Of a stretch of DNA of 64,000 nt, positions 1-8,393 are shown in pieces; positions within the stretch are counted from its first letter, which is position 1; each line of letters opens with the position of its first letter. This DNA is from Thermococcus sp. (lineage in GTDB: Archaea; Methanobacteriota_B; Thermococci; Thermococcales; Thermococcaceae), in NCBI RefSeq assembly GCF_017656495.1, contig NZ_JACDNS010000006.1, positions 62,001 to 126,000 on the forward strand, written 5' to 3'. A model generated the notes under the pieces. It ran no database searches. It was not told the origin of the DNA and was given only the letters and a program-made list of their open reading frames with translations. The translations under genes and the position numbers were made by a program.

Positions 1-248
1 ATGTGGCTTTTCCCATAGCCGCGACTTTACTTAAAAAAGGCGCCCGTATCTCCAACATTATTGCCTTTCTTTCAGCATGGGCATGCATCAAGATTCCTCA
101 AGAGCTAGTGGAGCTCCAATTTCTTGGACTGAAGTTCATGATAACGAGAGTTGTTTTAACTGTAGTTTTTGTAATTGTCATGGGGATAGCAATAGAACAA
201 ATAGTTTTGTGGAGCGAAAAGACAAACAAACATGAACAAACTTCATGA
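1..248 (+). CDS. Permease, DUF318/ArsP-like (3' end only)
   Basis: The gene is cut by the window start; only the last ~81 residues are visible, in the frame beginning at base 3. They include a small-residue-rich segment (FPIAATLLKKGA), a hydrophobic helix and a final membrane span (residues ~47-70) followed by a short charged tail. The segment resembles the C-terminal half of the DUF318/ArsP permease family, multi-span membrane proteins linked to export of metalloids or other solutes. The substrate cannot be told from this fragment. The reading frame stops at 246-248, just before a perfect hairpin shared with the convergent gene that follows. Confidence 0.5.
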   Translation, partial: VAFPIAATLLKKGARISNIIAFLSAWACIKIPQELVELQFLGLKFMITRVVLTVVFVIVMGIAIEQIVLWSEKTNKHEQTS

Positions 249-288
249 AGATGCTGCTACGTTCTCTTTGTAAAGAAAGTTTGTTTGT

Positions 289-308
289 GGGGGAGATTCT
301 TCTCCCCC
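289..308. terminator. Perfect GC-rich hairpin between convergent genes
   Basis: The sequence GGGGGAGA-TTCT-TCTCCCCC forms an 8-bp perfect stem with a 4-nt loop, between the stops of two convergent genes and followed by a short T run on the plus strand. It could end transcription in both directions. Archaeal termination depends mainly on T-rich tracts, so this role is inferred. The central 18 nt recur exactly at 50919-50936. Confidence 0.45.
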
Positions 309-317
309 TTTCATACA

Positions 318-788
318 TCAACCGAAGAAAGCACCCATCATATCCATCTGCTCTTCGCTGAAGCTTTTAACCTTGAACTCTGGCATTTCTGGGATTAATT
401 TCTCATAATCAGTTGGACTTATCTTCTCGGCATTCCCATCCTTAACCCTAAAATAGAGCCCAATTCCTTCACTCCTATAGGCAACTAGGAATTCTTCACT
501 CTCAATGTCGCTCATCTTAACAAATATTGCGTTTCCGCCTGTATAGGGCTTTTTACACTTGAATGGAAAGCTTGCCGAATTTAACATAGCATCTCCAAGA
601 GCCATGTTCGCCTTTTTGCCGTTAATCTCTGTCCAAAACTTAGTCCCTTCAAAATCCCCTTCTACCACGAGGAGGAATTTCTCGCTGTCAAGCTCTATTA
701 TGGGAGCACCTTTCTTTTCGAGAATCTCAAAGAGTTTTTCAATTGTTTCCGCATTCCTCAAACTTGCAACAAATCCTTCAACTTTCAT
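318..788 (-). CDS. Hypothetical protein at the end of the Ni/Co transporter operon
   Basis: Unrecognised soluble protein of 156 residues with no signal peptide, membrane span or cysteine cluster. It starts 2 nt after the stop of the ATPase gene cbiO and is therefore probably co-transcribed and translationally coupled with the metal importer. The sequence is acidic, with alternating strand- and helix-like stretches. Its position as last gene of the operon suggests an accessory role in metal uptake or handling, but nothing in the sequence shows a metal site: there is one cysteine and no histidine cluster. The start ATG at 788 follows a GGGAGG-type ribosome binding site. Confidence 0.7.
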   Translation of the reverse strand: MKVEGFVASLRNAETIEKLFEILEKKGAPIIELDSEKFLLVVEGDFEGTKFWTEINGKKANMALGDAMLNSASFPFKCKKPYTGGNAIFVKMSDIESEEFLVAYRSEGIGLYFRVKDGNAEKISPTDYEKLIPEMPEFKVKSFSEEQMDMMGAFFG

Positions 789-790
789 TT

Positions 791-1618
791 TTAATGCCTC
801 CCGTTATTCACTCTGAGCTTTTGAGTTGAAAGACTTAAAAAGTTAGCTATCTTTTCTCTAGCATCTTCGAGGTTCTTTGGAACACCTAAGTTTAAGCTGA
901 GAAACAGCTCAATGAGAGGAGGAATGTCTAGGTTGTGGGCTTTTAAGAGTTCAACACTTCCCAAAATTTCCTCTGGAGTGCCAACCTTAATTATCTCCCC
1001 TCTATCAATTAATGCAATTCTATCGCAGAGCGTTAAATACTCAGCTTCATGGGAGGCTAAGATTATTGTTTTTTCTCCTCTAAAATGCTCGATCAGTGTT
1101 CTAACTTGTTCTTTTCCTCTAAAGTCGAGGTTTGCAAAAGGCTCATCAAAGACCAGAATTTCCGGATCCATAGCCAAAACAGTGGCTATTGCAATTCTCT
1201 TTTTCTCTCCAAAGCTTAGATGCTTTATCTCTCTGTCAGCATACCTTTCCATTCCAACAGCTCTCAATGCTTCATAAACTTTCTCTTCGAGTTCCTTACC
1301 TCTCAATCCTAAGTTATAAGGCCCGAAGGCGACGTCTTCAAAAACTGTTGGTGAGAAAAGTTGGTCATTTGGGTCCTGAAAAACTATTCCTACTTTTCTC
1401 CTAACTTCCCGTGGATTTTTAACTGGATTTAATCCATCAACCAGAATTTCTCCCTTTTTGGGCTTTAGTATGCCATTCAAATGTAGAATGAGGGTTGATT
1501 TCCCAGCTCCATTTGGGCCTAATAATCCAAAAACTTCCCCTTTCTTGATTTCTAAATTTATGTCTCTGAGTATTTCCCTTTCACCATAGGAAAAATGTAG
1601 ATGCCTTATTTCTATCAT
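791..1618 (-). CDS. cbiO: Energy-coupling-factor cobalt/nickel ABC transporter ATPase
   Basis: A 275-residue ABC ATPase that powers the metal importer encoded upstream. Visible motifs: Walker A GPNGAGKS (residues 34-41), Q-loop VFQDP (Q81), signature LSFGE (134-138), Walker B ILVFDEP (154-160) and the switch histidine in LASHEAEYL. The first residues (IEIRHLHFSYG) fit the A-loop region of CbiO/EcfA proteins. Its start overlaps the stop of cbiQ by 4 nt (ATGA type), so the two are coupled. As the only ATPase gene in the operon it presumably works as a homodimer coupled to CbiQ. Confidence 0.93.
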   Translation of the reverse strand: MIEIRHLHFSYGEREILRDINLEIKKGEVFGLLGPNGAGKSTLILHLNGILKPKKGEILVDGLNPVKNPREVRRKVGIVFQDPNDQLFSPTVFEDVAFGPYNLGLRGKELEEKVYEALRAVGMERYADREIKHLSFGEKKRIAIATVLAMDPEILVFDEPFANLDFRGKEQVRTLIEHFRGEKTIILASHEAEYLTLCDRIALIDRGEIIKVGTPEEILGSVELLKAHNLDIPPLIELFLSLNLGVPKNLEDAREKIANFLSLSTQKLRVNNGRH

Positions 1619-2271
1619 ATTAGGACACCTATCAGCGCAATTACGCTGAAGATTAATGGCATGATGCTTTTATGTCTTTCGAATTTTGGAAATTCGCCAA
1701 AGCATCTTGAAAGCATTGCTTTGTAAATCTTGTCATTTCTGATGTAAGCTCTCACAAAAATCTCGCTGAGTAATGCACCGAGCTTTTGATAATATTCCCT
1801 TTTTCCTATGCCGAAAGCTCTTGAATCTAAGGCTCGTTTCATTCTCAGTGCTTCGTCTTTAAACAAGTCAAGATAGCGGTAAGTGAATGCAAGTGTTAAA
1901 ATTAGTATCCTTGGAAATCTAAGCTCTTCCATTTCAGCCAAAAGCCTTGAGAAGCCTAAAGAGTTAGATGTCACAACAACAGCTGAAGAAGACAAGAAAG
2001 CTCTTCCTAAAAGCAAGAAGAATGAGTGAATTCCTTCTTTTGTTATGGCCCCAATTGGTGTGTTTATTAAAGGCTCACCAGGATTAAAAAGTGCGAGAAT
2101 GAACAATAAGCCTTCAAATCCAAGTAAAAACCCCAAATGTTTAAAAATGCTCTTTTTCGGTCTTAAAAAGATAATCAGTCCAACAAGAACTATCCCAAAA
2201 TATGCGAGCTCACTTAAACTTTTTCTTGTAACAACTGCGAGAGCATAAATTAAAAGAAAAGGCAGATACAA
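1615..2271 (-). CDS. cbiQ: Energy-coupling-factor transporter transmembrane T component
   Basis: A 218-residue membrane protein with about five hydrophobic spans. It carries the family coupling motifs in its cytosolic helices: ALDSRAFG (one of the conserved A-R-G type motifs) and a second one, SRCFGEFP. These helices pass ATP-driven movement from CbiO to the substrate-binding CbiM. The gene follows the small membrane gene by 2 nt and overlaps cbiO by 4 nt. The family covers Co, Ni and vitamin importers; neighbouring cbiM sets the substrate here to cobalt or nickel. Confidence 0.9.
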   Translation of the reverse strand: MYLPFLLIYALAVVTRKSLSELAYFGIVLVGLIIFLRPKKSIFKHLGFLLGFEGLLFILALFNPGEPLINTPIGAITKEGIHSFFLLLGRAFLSSSAVVVTSNSLGFSRLLAEMEELRFPRILILTLAFTYRYLDLFKDEALRMKRALDSRAFGIGKREYYQKLGALLSEIFVRAYIRNDKIYKAMLSRCFGEFPKFERHKSIMPLIFSVIALIGVLI

Positions 2272-2273
2272 GT

Positions 2274-2522
2274 TTAAGCCCCCTTTATCAATTTAGCAAG
2301 CCCATAGCTTACTCCGAAGACTAAAATTATCCCAATCATTCCCATAACTATGCTCTGTCCCCATGTTTCTCCATAATCGAGTGGTGCTTCATAAACTGGA
2401 TGCTCCTCGAGTCCAACTTTTTCCATAGTTGCTTCTAATCCGTCGGGGTTATTTGAAGCGAATGGTAAAGCTATTGCAAGCAAGATGATAATGATAATTA
2501 ATCCCTTGACTATTGTTTTCAT
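2274..2522 (-). CDS. PDGLE-domain small membrane subunit (CbiN/NikN-like)
   Basis: An 82-residue protein with two membrane spans (residues ~5-23 and ~57-78) and an extracellular loop that opens with NPDGLE, the motif that names the PDGLE domain. Such proteins replace or accompany CbiN in Ni/Co ECF importers, where the loop helps load the metal into CbiM. The start ATG overlaps the cbiM stop (ATGA). The loop also holds a histidine (EEHP) that could contact metal. CbiN proper and the NikN type share little sequence, so the exact subgroup is inferred. Confidence 0.85.
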   Translation of the reverse strand: MKTIVKGLIIIIILLAIALPFASNNPDGLEATMEKVGLEEHPVYEAPLDYGETWGQSIVMGMIGIILVFGVSYGLAKLIKGA

Positions 2523-3133
2523 GCAGGAACACCCCCTATCTCAGGGAGCTTAGCTCTAACTGCTTGGACGATTATTATGGTCAATATAGCTTCACCTATT
2601 CCAATTATTGCGTGGTAGCTTGCCATGAGTGTTAAAACCTTTCCAAAGGGTAAGCTTTTACTTATTCCAATTTCGATTGCTGCCAGAACTGCTGCCAGAA
2701 ACACTGAGAGCCATGAAGCTACTCCAATTGCCACAATTTCGTTTATGCCCTTTAGCTTAGTGTAAACTGTATATCCTAAGAATGCGCCCAGTATCCCCAT
2801 GTTGAGTATGTTAGCTCCAAGCGCTGTAATCCCGCCATCTCCAAAAAGCAGTGTCTGAATTATGAGAACAGCAGTCATTATTAACACAGCGGCATAGGGG
2901 CCGAGTAATATTGCTACAAGCGTTGCTCCAAGCAAATGTCCGCTGACTCCTCCGATTATTGGGAAGTTTACCATTTGAGCTGCAAAGATTCCAGCTGCAA
3001 AAAGCCCAAGAAGGGGAATCTTGTTCTCTGGTAGGTTCTTAAGTTTCTTTGCTGAATATGCTACCACTGCTATCATTATGGCATACGTCACAACTATCAC
3101 AGGCATGCTTAAAAGTCCGTCTGGGATGTGCAA
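2519..3133 (-). CDS. cbiM: Cobalt/nickel-binding membrane subunit CbiM
   Basis: The substrate-specificity subunit of the importer, about 204 residues with six or more membrane spans. I set the start at the TTG at 3133, not the upstream in-frame GTG at 3142. The TTG gives an N-terminus of M-HIPDGLLS, matching the family, whose second-residue histidine and free amino end bind the metal; it also lies 6 nt after a GGAGGTG ribosome binding site that would overlap the GTG. Further conserved segments are the GHLLGA and LGANILNMG loops. First gene of the operon cbiM, PDGLE, cbiQ, cbiO, hypothetical. Cobalt and nickel cannot be separated by eye. Confidence 0.92.
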   Translation of the reverse strand: MHIPDGLLSMPVIVVTYAIMIAVVAYSAKKLKNLPENKIPLLGLFAAGIFAAQMVNFPIIGGVSGHLLGATLVAILLGPYAAVLIMTAVLIIQTLLFGDGGITALGANILNMGILGAFLGYTVYTKLKGINEIVAIGVASWLSVFLAAVLAAIEIGISKSLPFGKVLTLMASYHAIIGIGEAILTIIIVQAVRAKLPEIGGVPA

Positions 3134-3158
3134 TACTTCCACCTCCGTGCTAAATAAT

Positions 3159-3182
3159 GCTATCTAAATCTTAAATAGTAGC
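3159..3182. promoter_or_regulatory. Imperfect inverted repeat, possible metal-responsive operator
   Basis: An imperfect dyad with GCTA and TAGC ends around an AT-rich centre. It lies immediately downstream of the cbiM TATA box and spans the expected transcription start, a typical place for an archaeal repressor to block transcription. A nickel or cobalt repressor such as NikR would make sense, but I do not claim a match to a known consensus. Confidence 0.4.
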
Positions 3183-3183
3183 A

Positions 3184-3202
3184 CTATATAAAAACCTTTT
3201 TG
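3184..3202 (-). promoter_or_regulatory. TATA/BRE promoter of the cbi operon
   Basis: Read on the minus strand, an AAAAAGG element (BRE-like) precedes TTTTTATATAG, a good archaeal TATA box about 50 nt before the TTG start of cbiM. Confidence 0.65.
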
Positions 3203-3273
3203 CAACTTTCCCTTGGCAACTGAAGGTTGATAAATTGGAAAAAGACTAAAAACATGGAAAATAGAATCTTACC

Positions 3274-3885
3274 TTGGTGATTAGGATTACACGGGAGAGG
3301 AGGATAATAAATATTGGCAGATTTATGGTACTTATAGGGCTTCTAAGCGGTCTTATGTATATGCGCATTGATCACATTTATAGAAGTGGTGTTGCACTAA
3401 TAGGGCTCTTCATCCCAGATATTTTCCAAAGAAAGTTAAATCCTCCAGAAAAATTAAAGCCCTTCTTGAGCCCGCTTTATAATGATAGGATCATTGCTAT
3501 TCTAGCAGTTTTTATTGCTATTCATGTTTCTCTTGTGAATGTACCCTTCACAACAATTGACTTGTTTCACAAAGAATGGACAGATGCAGATATGATAAGT
3601 CATTTTCTAGGTGGATTGACAGTTTGGGTAATGGTTGCTCATGTTTTGAAAGAACTTTCAGGAAAATATTCAATAACATCAAAGCAAGTTGTAGTATATT
3701 CTTTTCTAATTCTATTTATGCTCAGCGTAGGGTGGGAAATTGCTGAAAAGCTTAGTGAAAGTGAAATCTCCTTTATCCATGAAACATTTGGTAACAAGTT
3801 CAGAGATTTAGTGATGAATACCTTGGGAGCGTTAAGTGGCTTATGGCTTGTTAAAACGAAGAAGTATCCTTTTGAGCTGAACTAA
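3274..3885 (+). CDS. Integral membrane protein, YjdF/DUF2238-like
   Basis: A ~203-residue membrane protein with about five spans. The C-terminal half has a spaced set of charged residues in membrane context: D-x-x-S-HF-x-GG (around SHFLGG), WEIAEK, and FRDLVMNTLGA. The order H-GG, WE-x-x-E, RD-x-x-x-N-x-x-GA is typical of the YjdF/DUF2238 group of unknown function, hence the tentative call. The start is TTG at 3274 or GTG at 3277; neither has a strong ribosome binding site. It is followed 30 nt later by a chloride channel gene and then an Na+/H+ antiporter, which hints at ion or pH homeostasis. Confidence 0.6.
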   Translation: MVIRITRERRIINIGRFMVLIGLLSGLMYMRIDHIYRSGVALIGLFIPDIFQRKLNPPEKLKPFLSPLYNDRIIAILAVFIAIHVSLVNVPFTTIDLFHKEWTDADMISHFLGGLTVWVMVAHVLKELSGKYSITSKQVVVYSFLILFMLSVGWEIAEKLSESEISFIHETFGNKFRDLVMNTLGALSGLWLVKTKKYPFELN

Positions 3886-3915
3886 ATCTTTTAAAATAAA
3901 AGGTGAAATGTCTTT

Positions 3916-5628
3916 TTGATGGAGTGGAAAACAAAGAGATACGCTAAAAAATGGGCAGTTGTTCTAATTTTTTCTTTTATGGCTGGATTAGTTGGAGGAA
4001 TTGGAGCAGTGATGTTTAGGCTCATGATTAGGTTTTTTCACTCATTCTTCTTCTCGACTCTTTTACCTCATATCAGCTTTTATATAGGTGGGGTTAACCT
4101 TGGATACATTATCCTTCCAGCAATTGGGGGTGTTTTAATTGCTCCTCTTATAATGTATGCTCCCAACATTCGGGGAAATGGAATTCCAGAAGTTATTGAG
4201 GCATTTATCTTTAGAGATGGTACAATACATAGTAAATTTGCAATCTTGAAGATAATAGCTACTTCTATAGCTATTGGCTCTGGAGCAAGCCTTGGAAGAG
4301 AAGGGCCAATAGGCTTCATAGGAGCTTCTCTGTCTTCAGTAACTTCTCAGCTTTTTAAACTTCCAAAGGAAATGAAGAAGCTCTTAACAGCTTGTGGCTT
4401 AGCTGCTGGAATAGCTGGCACTTTTAATGCTCCATTTGCAGGTGCAATTTTTGCCCTTGAAGTCCTTTATATGGGGGCTTTCTCTCTTAATTTGGTTCCA
4501 ATTTTTATTGCTTCAATTACGGGAAATGCGGTAACACTTGCCCTCTTGGACTCTGCTTCAGGCATTGTGGTGCCCTCTTCCTTAGGGTATGCCATATCAG
4601 AACTTCCCTTCTTCTTCCTTCTAGGAATCCTCTCTGGACTTTTGGCAGCTCTTTTTGTGAAATCACTTTACCTTACTATTGATAAATTTGAAAGCTCTAG
4701 AGTTCCATTATTGCCTAGACTTGTTATTGGAGGAATGATTGTGGGATTTTTGGGTATGCTATTTCCTGAATATGGGATTTTAGGAATTGGATATGAGGGA
4801 ATGAGGTTAGCAATGTTTGGACTACTACCACTTTATATCCTATTAATGCTTATTGTTCTCAAGATTTTTGCGACCATCTTCTCTGTTGCTTCTGGATATA
4901 GTGGGGGAATCTTTGCACCAAGTTTGTATATAGGAACAGCATTTGGGGCAGCTTTTGGGATGATTCTACGCTTTTTCTTGCCATGGGTGGATCCCTCTTC
5001 ATATGCTCTTGCTGGAATGGCAGCTTTTTTCAGTGGTGTTGCTCAGGCACCTATAAATCAGATTCTCATGGTTGCTGAATTGACTAAAAATTACACTATG
5101 GTACCTCCAGCAATGCTATCCTCTGTTGCAGGTTTCTTAAGTGCAAGAGTCCTCCTGAAGGGCTCATCTATCTATACTCTAAAACTTGAACGCAAAGGTA
5201 TTCAAATTAAAACTGGGAAACCAGTTATCCTCGAAACAATTTCTGTTAAGGACATAATGACAAAAGAACCTGTATTTGTGTATTCTACAGATCCTATATC
5301 TCACGTTGAAAAGTTAATTGCGAAGACAGGACATGATTGTTTTCCCGTGGTTGACGAGAATATGAACGTTATTGGGATAATTGGGGTAAGGGATTTAATA
5401 AAATGTCCGAGCAGAGACATAAAAGTTAGAGAATTCATAAACAGACCGTATACCGTTACATATCCAACTGAGACAGCTCAGCAAGCGTTTGAAAAACTAA
5501 TGGTGTTTAATCAAAATATCCTTCCAGTTGTTGAAAGTCCGAAAAGAAATAGGCTTATTGGTGTGATAACCAAAAGAGACATATACAAGGCATACTATAG
5601 AGGTTTGGAGGGAATGTACATTGAATGA
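3916..5628 (+). CDS. CLC-family chloride channel with C-terminal CBS pair
   Basis: A 570-residue CLC protein. The N-terminal ~420 residues carry the anion-pathway signatures: GNGIP (87-91), GREGP with the gating glutamate E129 (127-131), FNAPFAG, and GGIFAPS before a late helix. The C-terminal ~130 residues hold two CBS repeats (VKDIMTKEP... and VREFINRP...), which usually bind adenine nucleotides and tune gating. At the position of the proton-transfer glutamate of E. coli ClC (E203) this protein has valine (V183 in ALEVLY), as channels do, so it may be a passive channel and not an H+/Cl- exchanger. The start is TTG 3916 or ATG 3919. It sits between two other ion-related membrane genes. Confidence 0.93.
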   Translation: MMEWKTKRYAKKWAVVLIFSFMAGLVGGIGAVMFRLMIRFFHSFFFSTLLPHISFYIGGVNLGYIILPAIGGVLIAPLIMYAPNIRGNGIPEVIEAFIFRDGTIHSKFAILKIIATSIAIGSGASLGREGPIGFIGASLSSVTSQLFKLPKEMKKLLTACGLAAGIAGTFNAPFAGAIFALEVLYMGAFSLNLVPIFIASITGNAVTLALLDSASGIVVPSSLGYAISELPFFFLLGILSGLLAALFVKSLYLTIDKFESSRVPLLPRLVIGGMIVGFLGMLFPEYGILGIGYEGMRLAMFGLLPLYILLMLIVLKIFATIFSVASGYSGGIFAPSLYIGTAFGAAFGMILRFFLPWVDPSSYALAGMAAFFSGVAQAPINQILMVAELTKNYTMVPPAMLSSVAGFLSARVLLKGSSIYTLKLERKGIQIKTGKPVILETISVKDIMTKEPVFVYSTDPISHVEKLIAKTGHDCFPVVDENMNVIGIIGVRDLIKCPSRDIKVREFINRPYTVTYPTETAQQAFEKLMVFNQNILPVVESPKRNRLIGVITKRDIYKAYYRGLEGMYIE

Positions 5629-5670
5629 TAACTGTTATTTTATTATCATTTTGAAGGGTAGGTGATTGCA

Positions 5671-7005
5671 ATGGCATCAAATGTTTTAATACCAGATGTT
5701 GATACTCTTGCTTACATCCTCTTTATGGTTCTTGCAGTTGGAATAATTTCGCTCTTGATCAGCAGAAAATTTAACATATCATATGTTCCTCTCTTTGTGT
5801 TCTTTGGAATCCTTGCTGGTCCAGTGCTTAGTCTCATAAATCGTGAGCTTGCTCATGAGCTTTTTAGCTACATAAGGGTTTTTGGTCTTGTGATGATTCT
5901 TTTTACAGAGGGACACACATTAAGCTGGAGAATGTTAAAGAAGAATATTAGAACAATCGGAATGCTTGACACTATTGGACTTCTCATAACCGCTTTTATT
6001 GCAGGTTTTGCGTTTTCAGTGCTTTTTCATACCCCTTTCATTGTTGGTTTCCTCTTTGGTGCAATCATAAGTGCAACTGATCCAGCGACTCTAATCCCTC
6101 TCTTCAGGCAGTATAAGGTTAGAGAAGACATAGAAACTGTAATCGTGACGGAATCAATCTTCAATGACCCTCTTGGTATCGTCTTAACCTCAGTTGCAAT
6201 AGCCCTCCTCTTACCTCAAGCTCCGACTGCTACAGTTCTGGAATCAATTGCGGAGTATATCTCTTTATATCCAGCAGCTGTAGTCTTTTTCCTTTATGAG
6301 CTAGCTGCATCCATAGGGATAGGCATTGCTCTTGGGGTCTTTGGATACTACTTCATAAAGAAGACGGGAATTAGGGGCTTCCCAGAAATTGAAGTTTTTG
6401 CTCTAATGATTGCTTTTGGTGGCTTTTTAGCTGGAGAGTATGTGAAAGCCTCGGGTTATCTCGTTGCAACAGTCACGGGAATCGTACTTGGGAATCATAA
6501 GGTGTTCTTTAGAGATAATCCGAAAACTGTGAGGAGAATCATGAGGGCAATAGAAAAAGAAGTCCACTTTAATGAAAGCCTAGCAACTTTGGCAACGATA
6601 TTCATATTCGCTTTATTAGGAGCAAGCTTAGATTTGGAAATCATAACTTCAAACCTTTTGTGTGGTGTAATTTTGGCGTTTATTGTAATCTTAGTTGCGA
6701 GACCAATCGCAGTTCTATCAATCCTACCTTGGTGGAAGCCAAAAGAGTACCTTTTCATTGCCCTCGAAGGACCAAGAGGCGTTGTGCCATCAGCACTGGC
6801 GAGCCTTCCTTTAACACTCGGCTTAATTTATCACGATCAACAGATGATCCAGTGGGGTGAAATAATCCTTAGTGCAACTGTAATTACTGTATTGGTTTCT
6901 GTAATAGTAGAAACGCTGTGGGTTCCAATTTTGAGAGAAAAGCTCCTTGAGGTTGAGAGTATAAGGAAGATTATGAAAACAGGATATAAACCAAAGTCAT
7001 CTTGA
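5671..7005 (+). CDS. Na+/H+ antiporter, NhaP/CPA1 type
   Basis: A 444-residue monovalent cation:proton antiporter with about 12-13 spans. Diagnostic motifs are ATDPATL (ion-binding aspartate), SIFNDP (second conserved aspartate) and EGPRGVVPSAL near the end, all typical of the CPA1/NhaP family. Start ATG 5671 follows an AGGTG ribosome binding site; an upstream in-frame GTG at 5662 lies inside that site. It is probably co-transcribed with the CLC channel. Electroneutral Na+/H+ exchange beside a chloride channel fits pH and salt balance in a sodium-dependent marine thermophile. The last 9 nt overlap the end of the convergent ureohydrolase gene. Confidence 0.93.
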   Translation: MASNVLIPDVDTLAYILFMVLAVGIISLLISRKFNISYVPLFVFFGILAGPVLSLINRELAHELFSYIRVFGLVMILFTEGHTLSWRMLKKNIRTIGMLDTIGLLITAFIAGFAFSVLFHTPFIVGFLFGAIISATDPATLIPLFRQYKVREDIETVIVTESIFNDPLGIVLTSVAIALLLPQAPTATVLESIAEYISLYPAAVVFFLYELAASIGIGIALGVFGYYFIKKTGIRGFPEIEVFALMIAFGGFLAGEYVKASGYLVATVTGIVLGNHKVFFRDNPKTVRRIMRAIEKEVHFNESLATLATIFIFALLGASLDLEIITSNLLCGVILAFIVILVARPIAVLSILPWWKPKEYLFIALEGPRGVVPSALASLPLTLGLIYHDQQMIQWGEIILSATVITVLVSVIVETLWVPILREKLLEVESIRKIMKTGYKPKSS

Positions 7006-7854
7006 TAGCATCCCAATGAGATAAAACATCAGCTTTGCTCCAGTTAGTGCAGTAATATCCCCAAGCTCAGTTCCAGCAACTTCCATAATATCAAATCCTA
7101 CAACTTTCTTTTCTTTTGTGAGCCACTCTACTGCCTCTATCACATCCCAGAATCCTAAGCCACCTGCTTCTGGTGTTCCAGTCGAAGGAACCATTGATAG
7201 GTCAAAAACGTCAATGTCAATTGATATGTAAACTGGCTCTGGCATGTCTTTTACGATTTCTTTAAACTTCTCAAAGCTGTATTCCCTTGCATGAACCCAT
7301 CTTATGTTTTTCTCTTTAGCATATTCGACTTCTTCTCTTATGCCGCTTCTTATTCCAAATTCTGCAATCTCTACTCCAAGCTCTGAAATTCTTCTTGCTA
7401 CGCATGCATGATTCCAAGGATTGCTCTCATATTCATTCCTTAAATCTAGATGAGCATCAAAGACGATGTAGCTTTTTGGTTTTAGAGCTCTCACTGGAGC
7501 ATATGTCATTGAATGCTCTCCACCCAACATTATTGGCACGACTTTTGAGTTTGCTTCTTTGAGTTCCCTTATTGTTTCTATTATTCTTTTTATTGTTTTG
7601 AGAGGATTTCCAGCCGCAATATCTATATCACCGATATCTGCAATCTTTAAATCGGCTAAATCAATGTCATAATCCAGAATATAGCTTTCCAAGTTTATTG
7701 TGGCTTGTCTTATTAATGCTGGCCCAAACCTCGCTCCGGGCTTGTAAGAAGTTGTTGAATCAAATGGCACTCCAAATATGGCAAAATCAGCATTTTTAGC
7801 ATCAACCAAAGGTAGGGCAGTTTTTATCGTCTCGTAAGTGTAAAAGAACTCCAT
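6997..7854 (-). CDS. Agmatinase-family ureohydrolase (polyamine synthesis)
   Basis: A 285-residue ureohydrolase of the arginase/agmatinase fold. The binuclear manganese site is visible as GGEHS, DAHLDL, and SIDIDVFD followed by STGTPEAGG. In Thermococcus kodakarensis the homologue acts on N1-aminopropylagmatine, giving spermidine directly; agmatine to putrescine is the alternative. The neighbouring upstream gene is aIF5A, the only known protein whose hypusine is made from spermidine, which supports a polyamine role over arginase. I chose ATG 7854, spaced correctly from GGTGA; in-frame TTG, GTG and ATG codons further upstream are less likely. Confidence 0.88.
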   Translation of the reverse strand: MEFFYTYETIKTALPLVDAKNADFAIFGVPFDSTTSYKPGARFGPALIRQATINLESYILDYDIDLADLKIADIGDIDIAAGNPLKTIKRIIETIRELKEANSKVVPIMLGGEHSMTYAPVRALKPKSYIVFDAHLDLRNEYESNPWNHACVARRISELGVEIAEFGIRSGIREEVEYAKEKNIRWVHAREYSFEKFKEIVKDMPEPVYISIDIDVFDLSMVPSTGTPEAGGLGFWDVIEAVEWLTKEKKVVGFDIMEVAGTELGDITALTGAKLMFYLIGMLSR

Positions 7855-7940
7855 TCTCATCACCAAAGAGAAGGTTGGGAACTTTGGTTATAAGGTTTAA
7901 GGTGTATAAAATTCCAAAAAGAAAGACAAAAGAAAGGAGC

Positions 7941-8351
7941 TCACTCGCCTTTAATTTTCATTATTTTAACTCTTCCTAGGGTTTCCCAGTACTCAACGTT
8001 AATGCCTTCCTTGAGTTGTCCCTTAATTTCGTCGTCAACGCCTGTCTCTATTGGCACATCGAAGATTTCATAAGTCTCCATATCCATGAGCTGGACTGTA
8101 TCTGGAGTTATTGCAATTATCTGGCCAGTTCTCTTGTCAATTATTGGGACATCCACTTCAGCGCTTGTTGGCTTGACAATGCTCCTGACTTTTCCGTCAA
8201 AGACTCCAACTGCCTCAATTCTTGCCTTCGCTGAACCATGCTTACCTGGTGATGAAACTGTGATGTTTACGATTCTGCATGGCTCTCCATCGATTATGAT
8301 GTATCTTCCAGGTTTAAGCTTGCTAACCTGAACTTTAGTTTTGTCTCCCAT
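7941..8351 (-). CDS. eif5A: Translation factor aIF5A (hypusine-containing)
   Basis: A 136-residue translation factor that relieves stalled peptide-bond formation. The hypusine loop [10 protein letters not shown] is intact, with K37 the lysine to be modified by deoxyhypusine synthase using spermidine. An N-terminal SH3-like barrel is followed by a C-terminal OB-like domain, matching the usual archaeal length. The start ATG 8351 has a GGAGG ribosome binding site and its own TATA box. The next gene on the strand is the polyamine ureohydrolase, 86 nt downstream. Confidence 0.97.
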   Translation of the reverse strand: MGDKTKVQVSKLKPGRYIIIDGEPCRIVNITVSSPGKHGSAKARIEAVGVFDGKVRSIVKPTSAEVDVPIIDKRTGQIIAITPDTVQLMDMETYEIFDVPIETGVDDEIKGQLKEGINVEYWETLGRVKIMKIKGE

Positions 8352-8393
8352 TTTTCAAACCTCCAATAAGCGTTCTAAGTGGAGTTTGATTTG

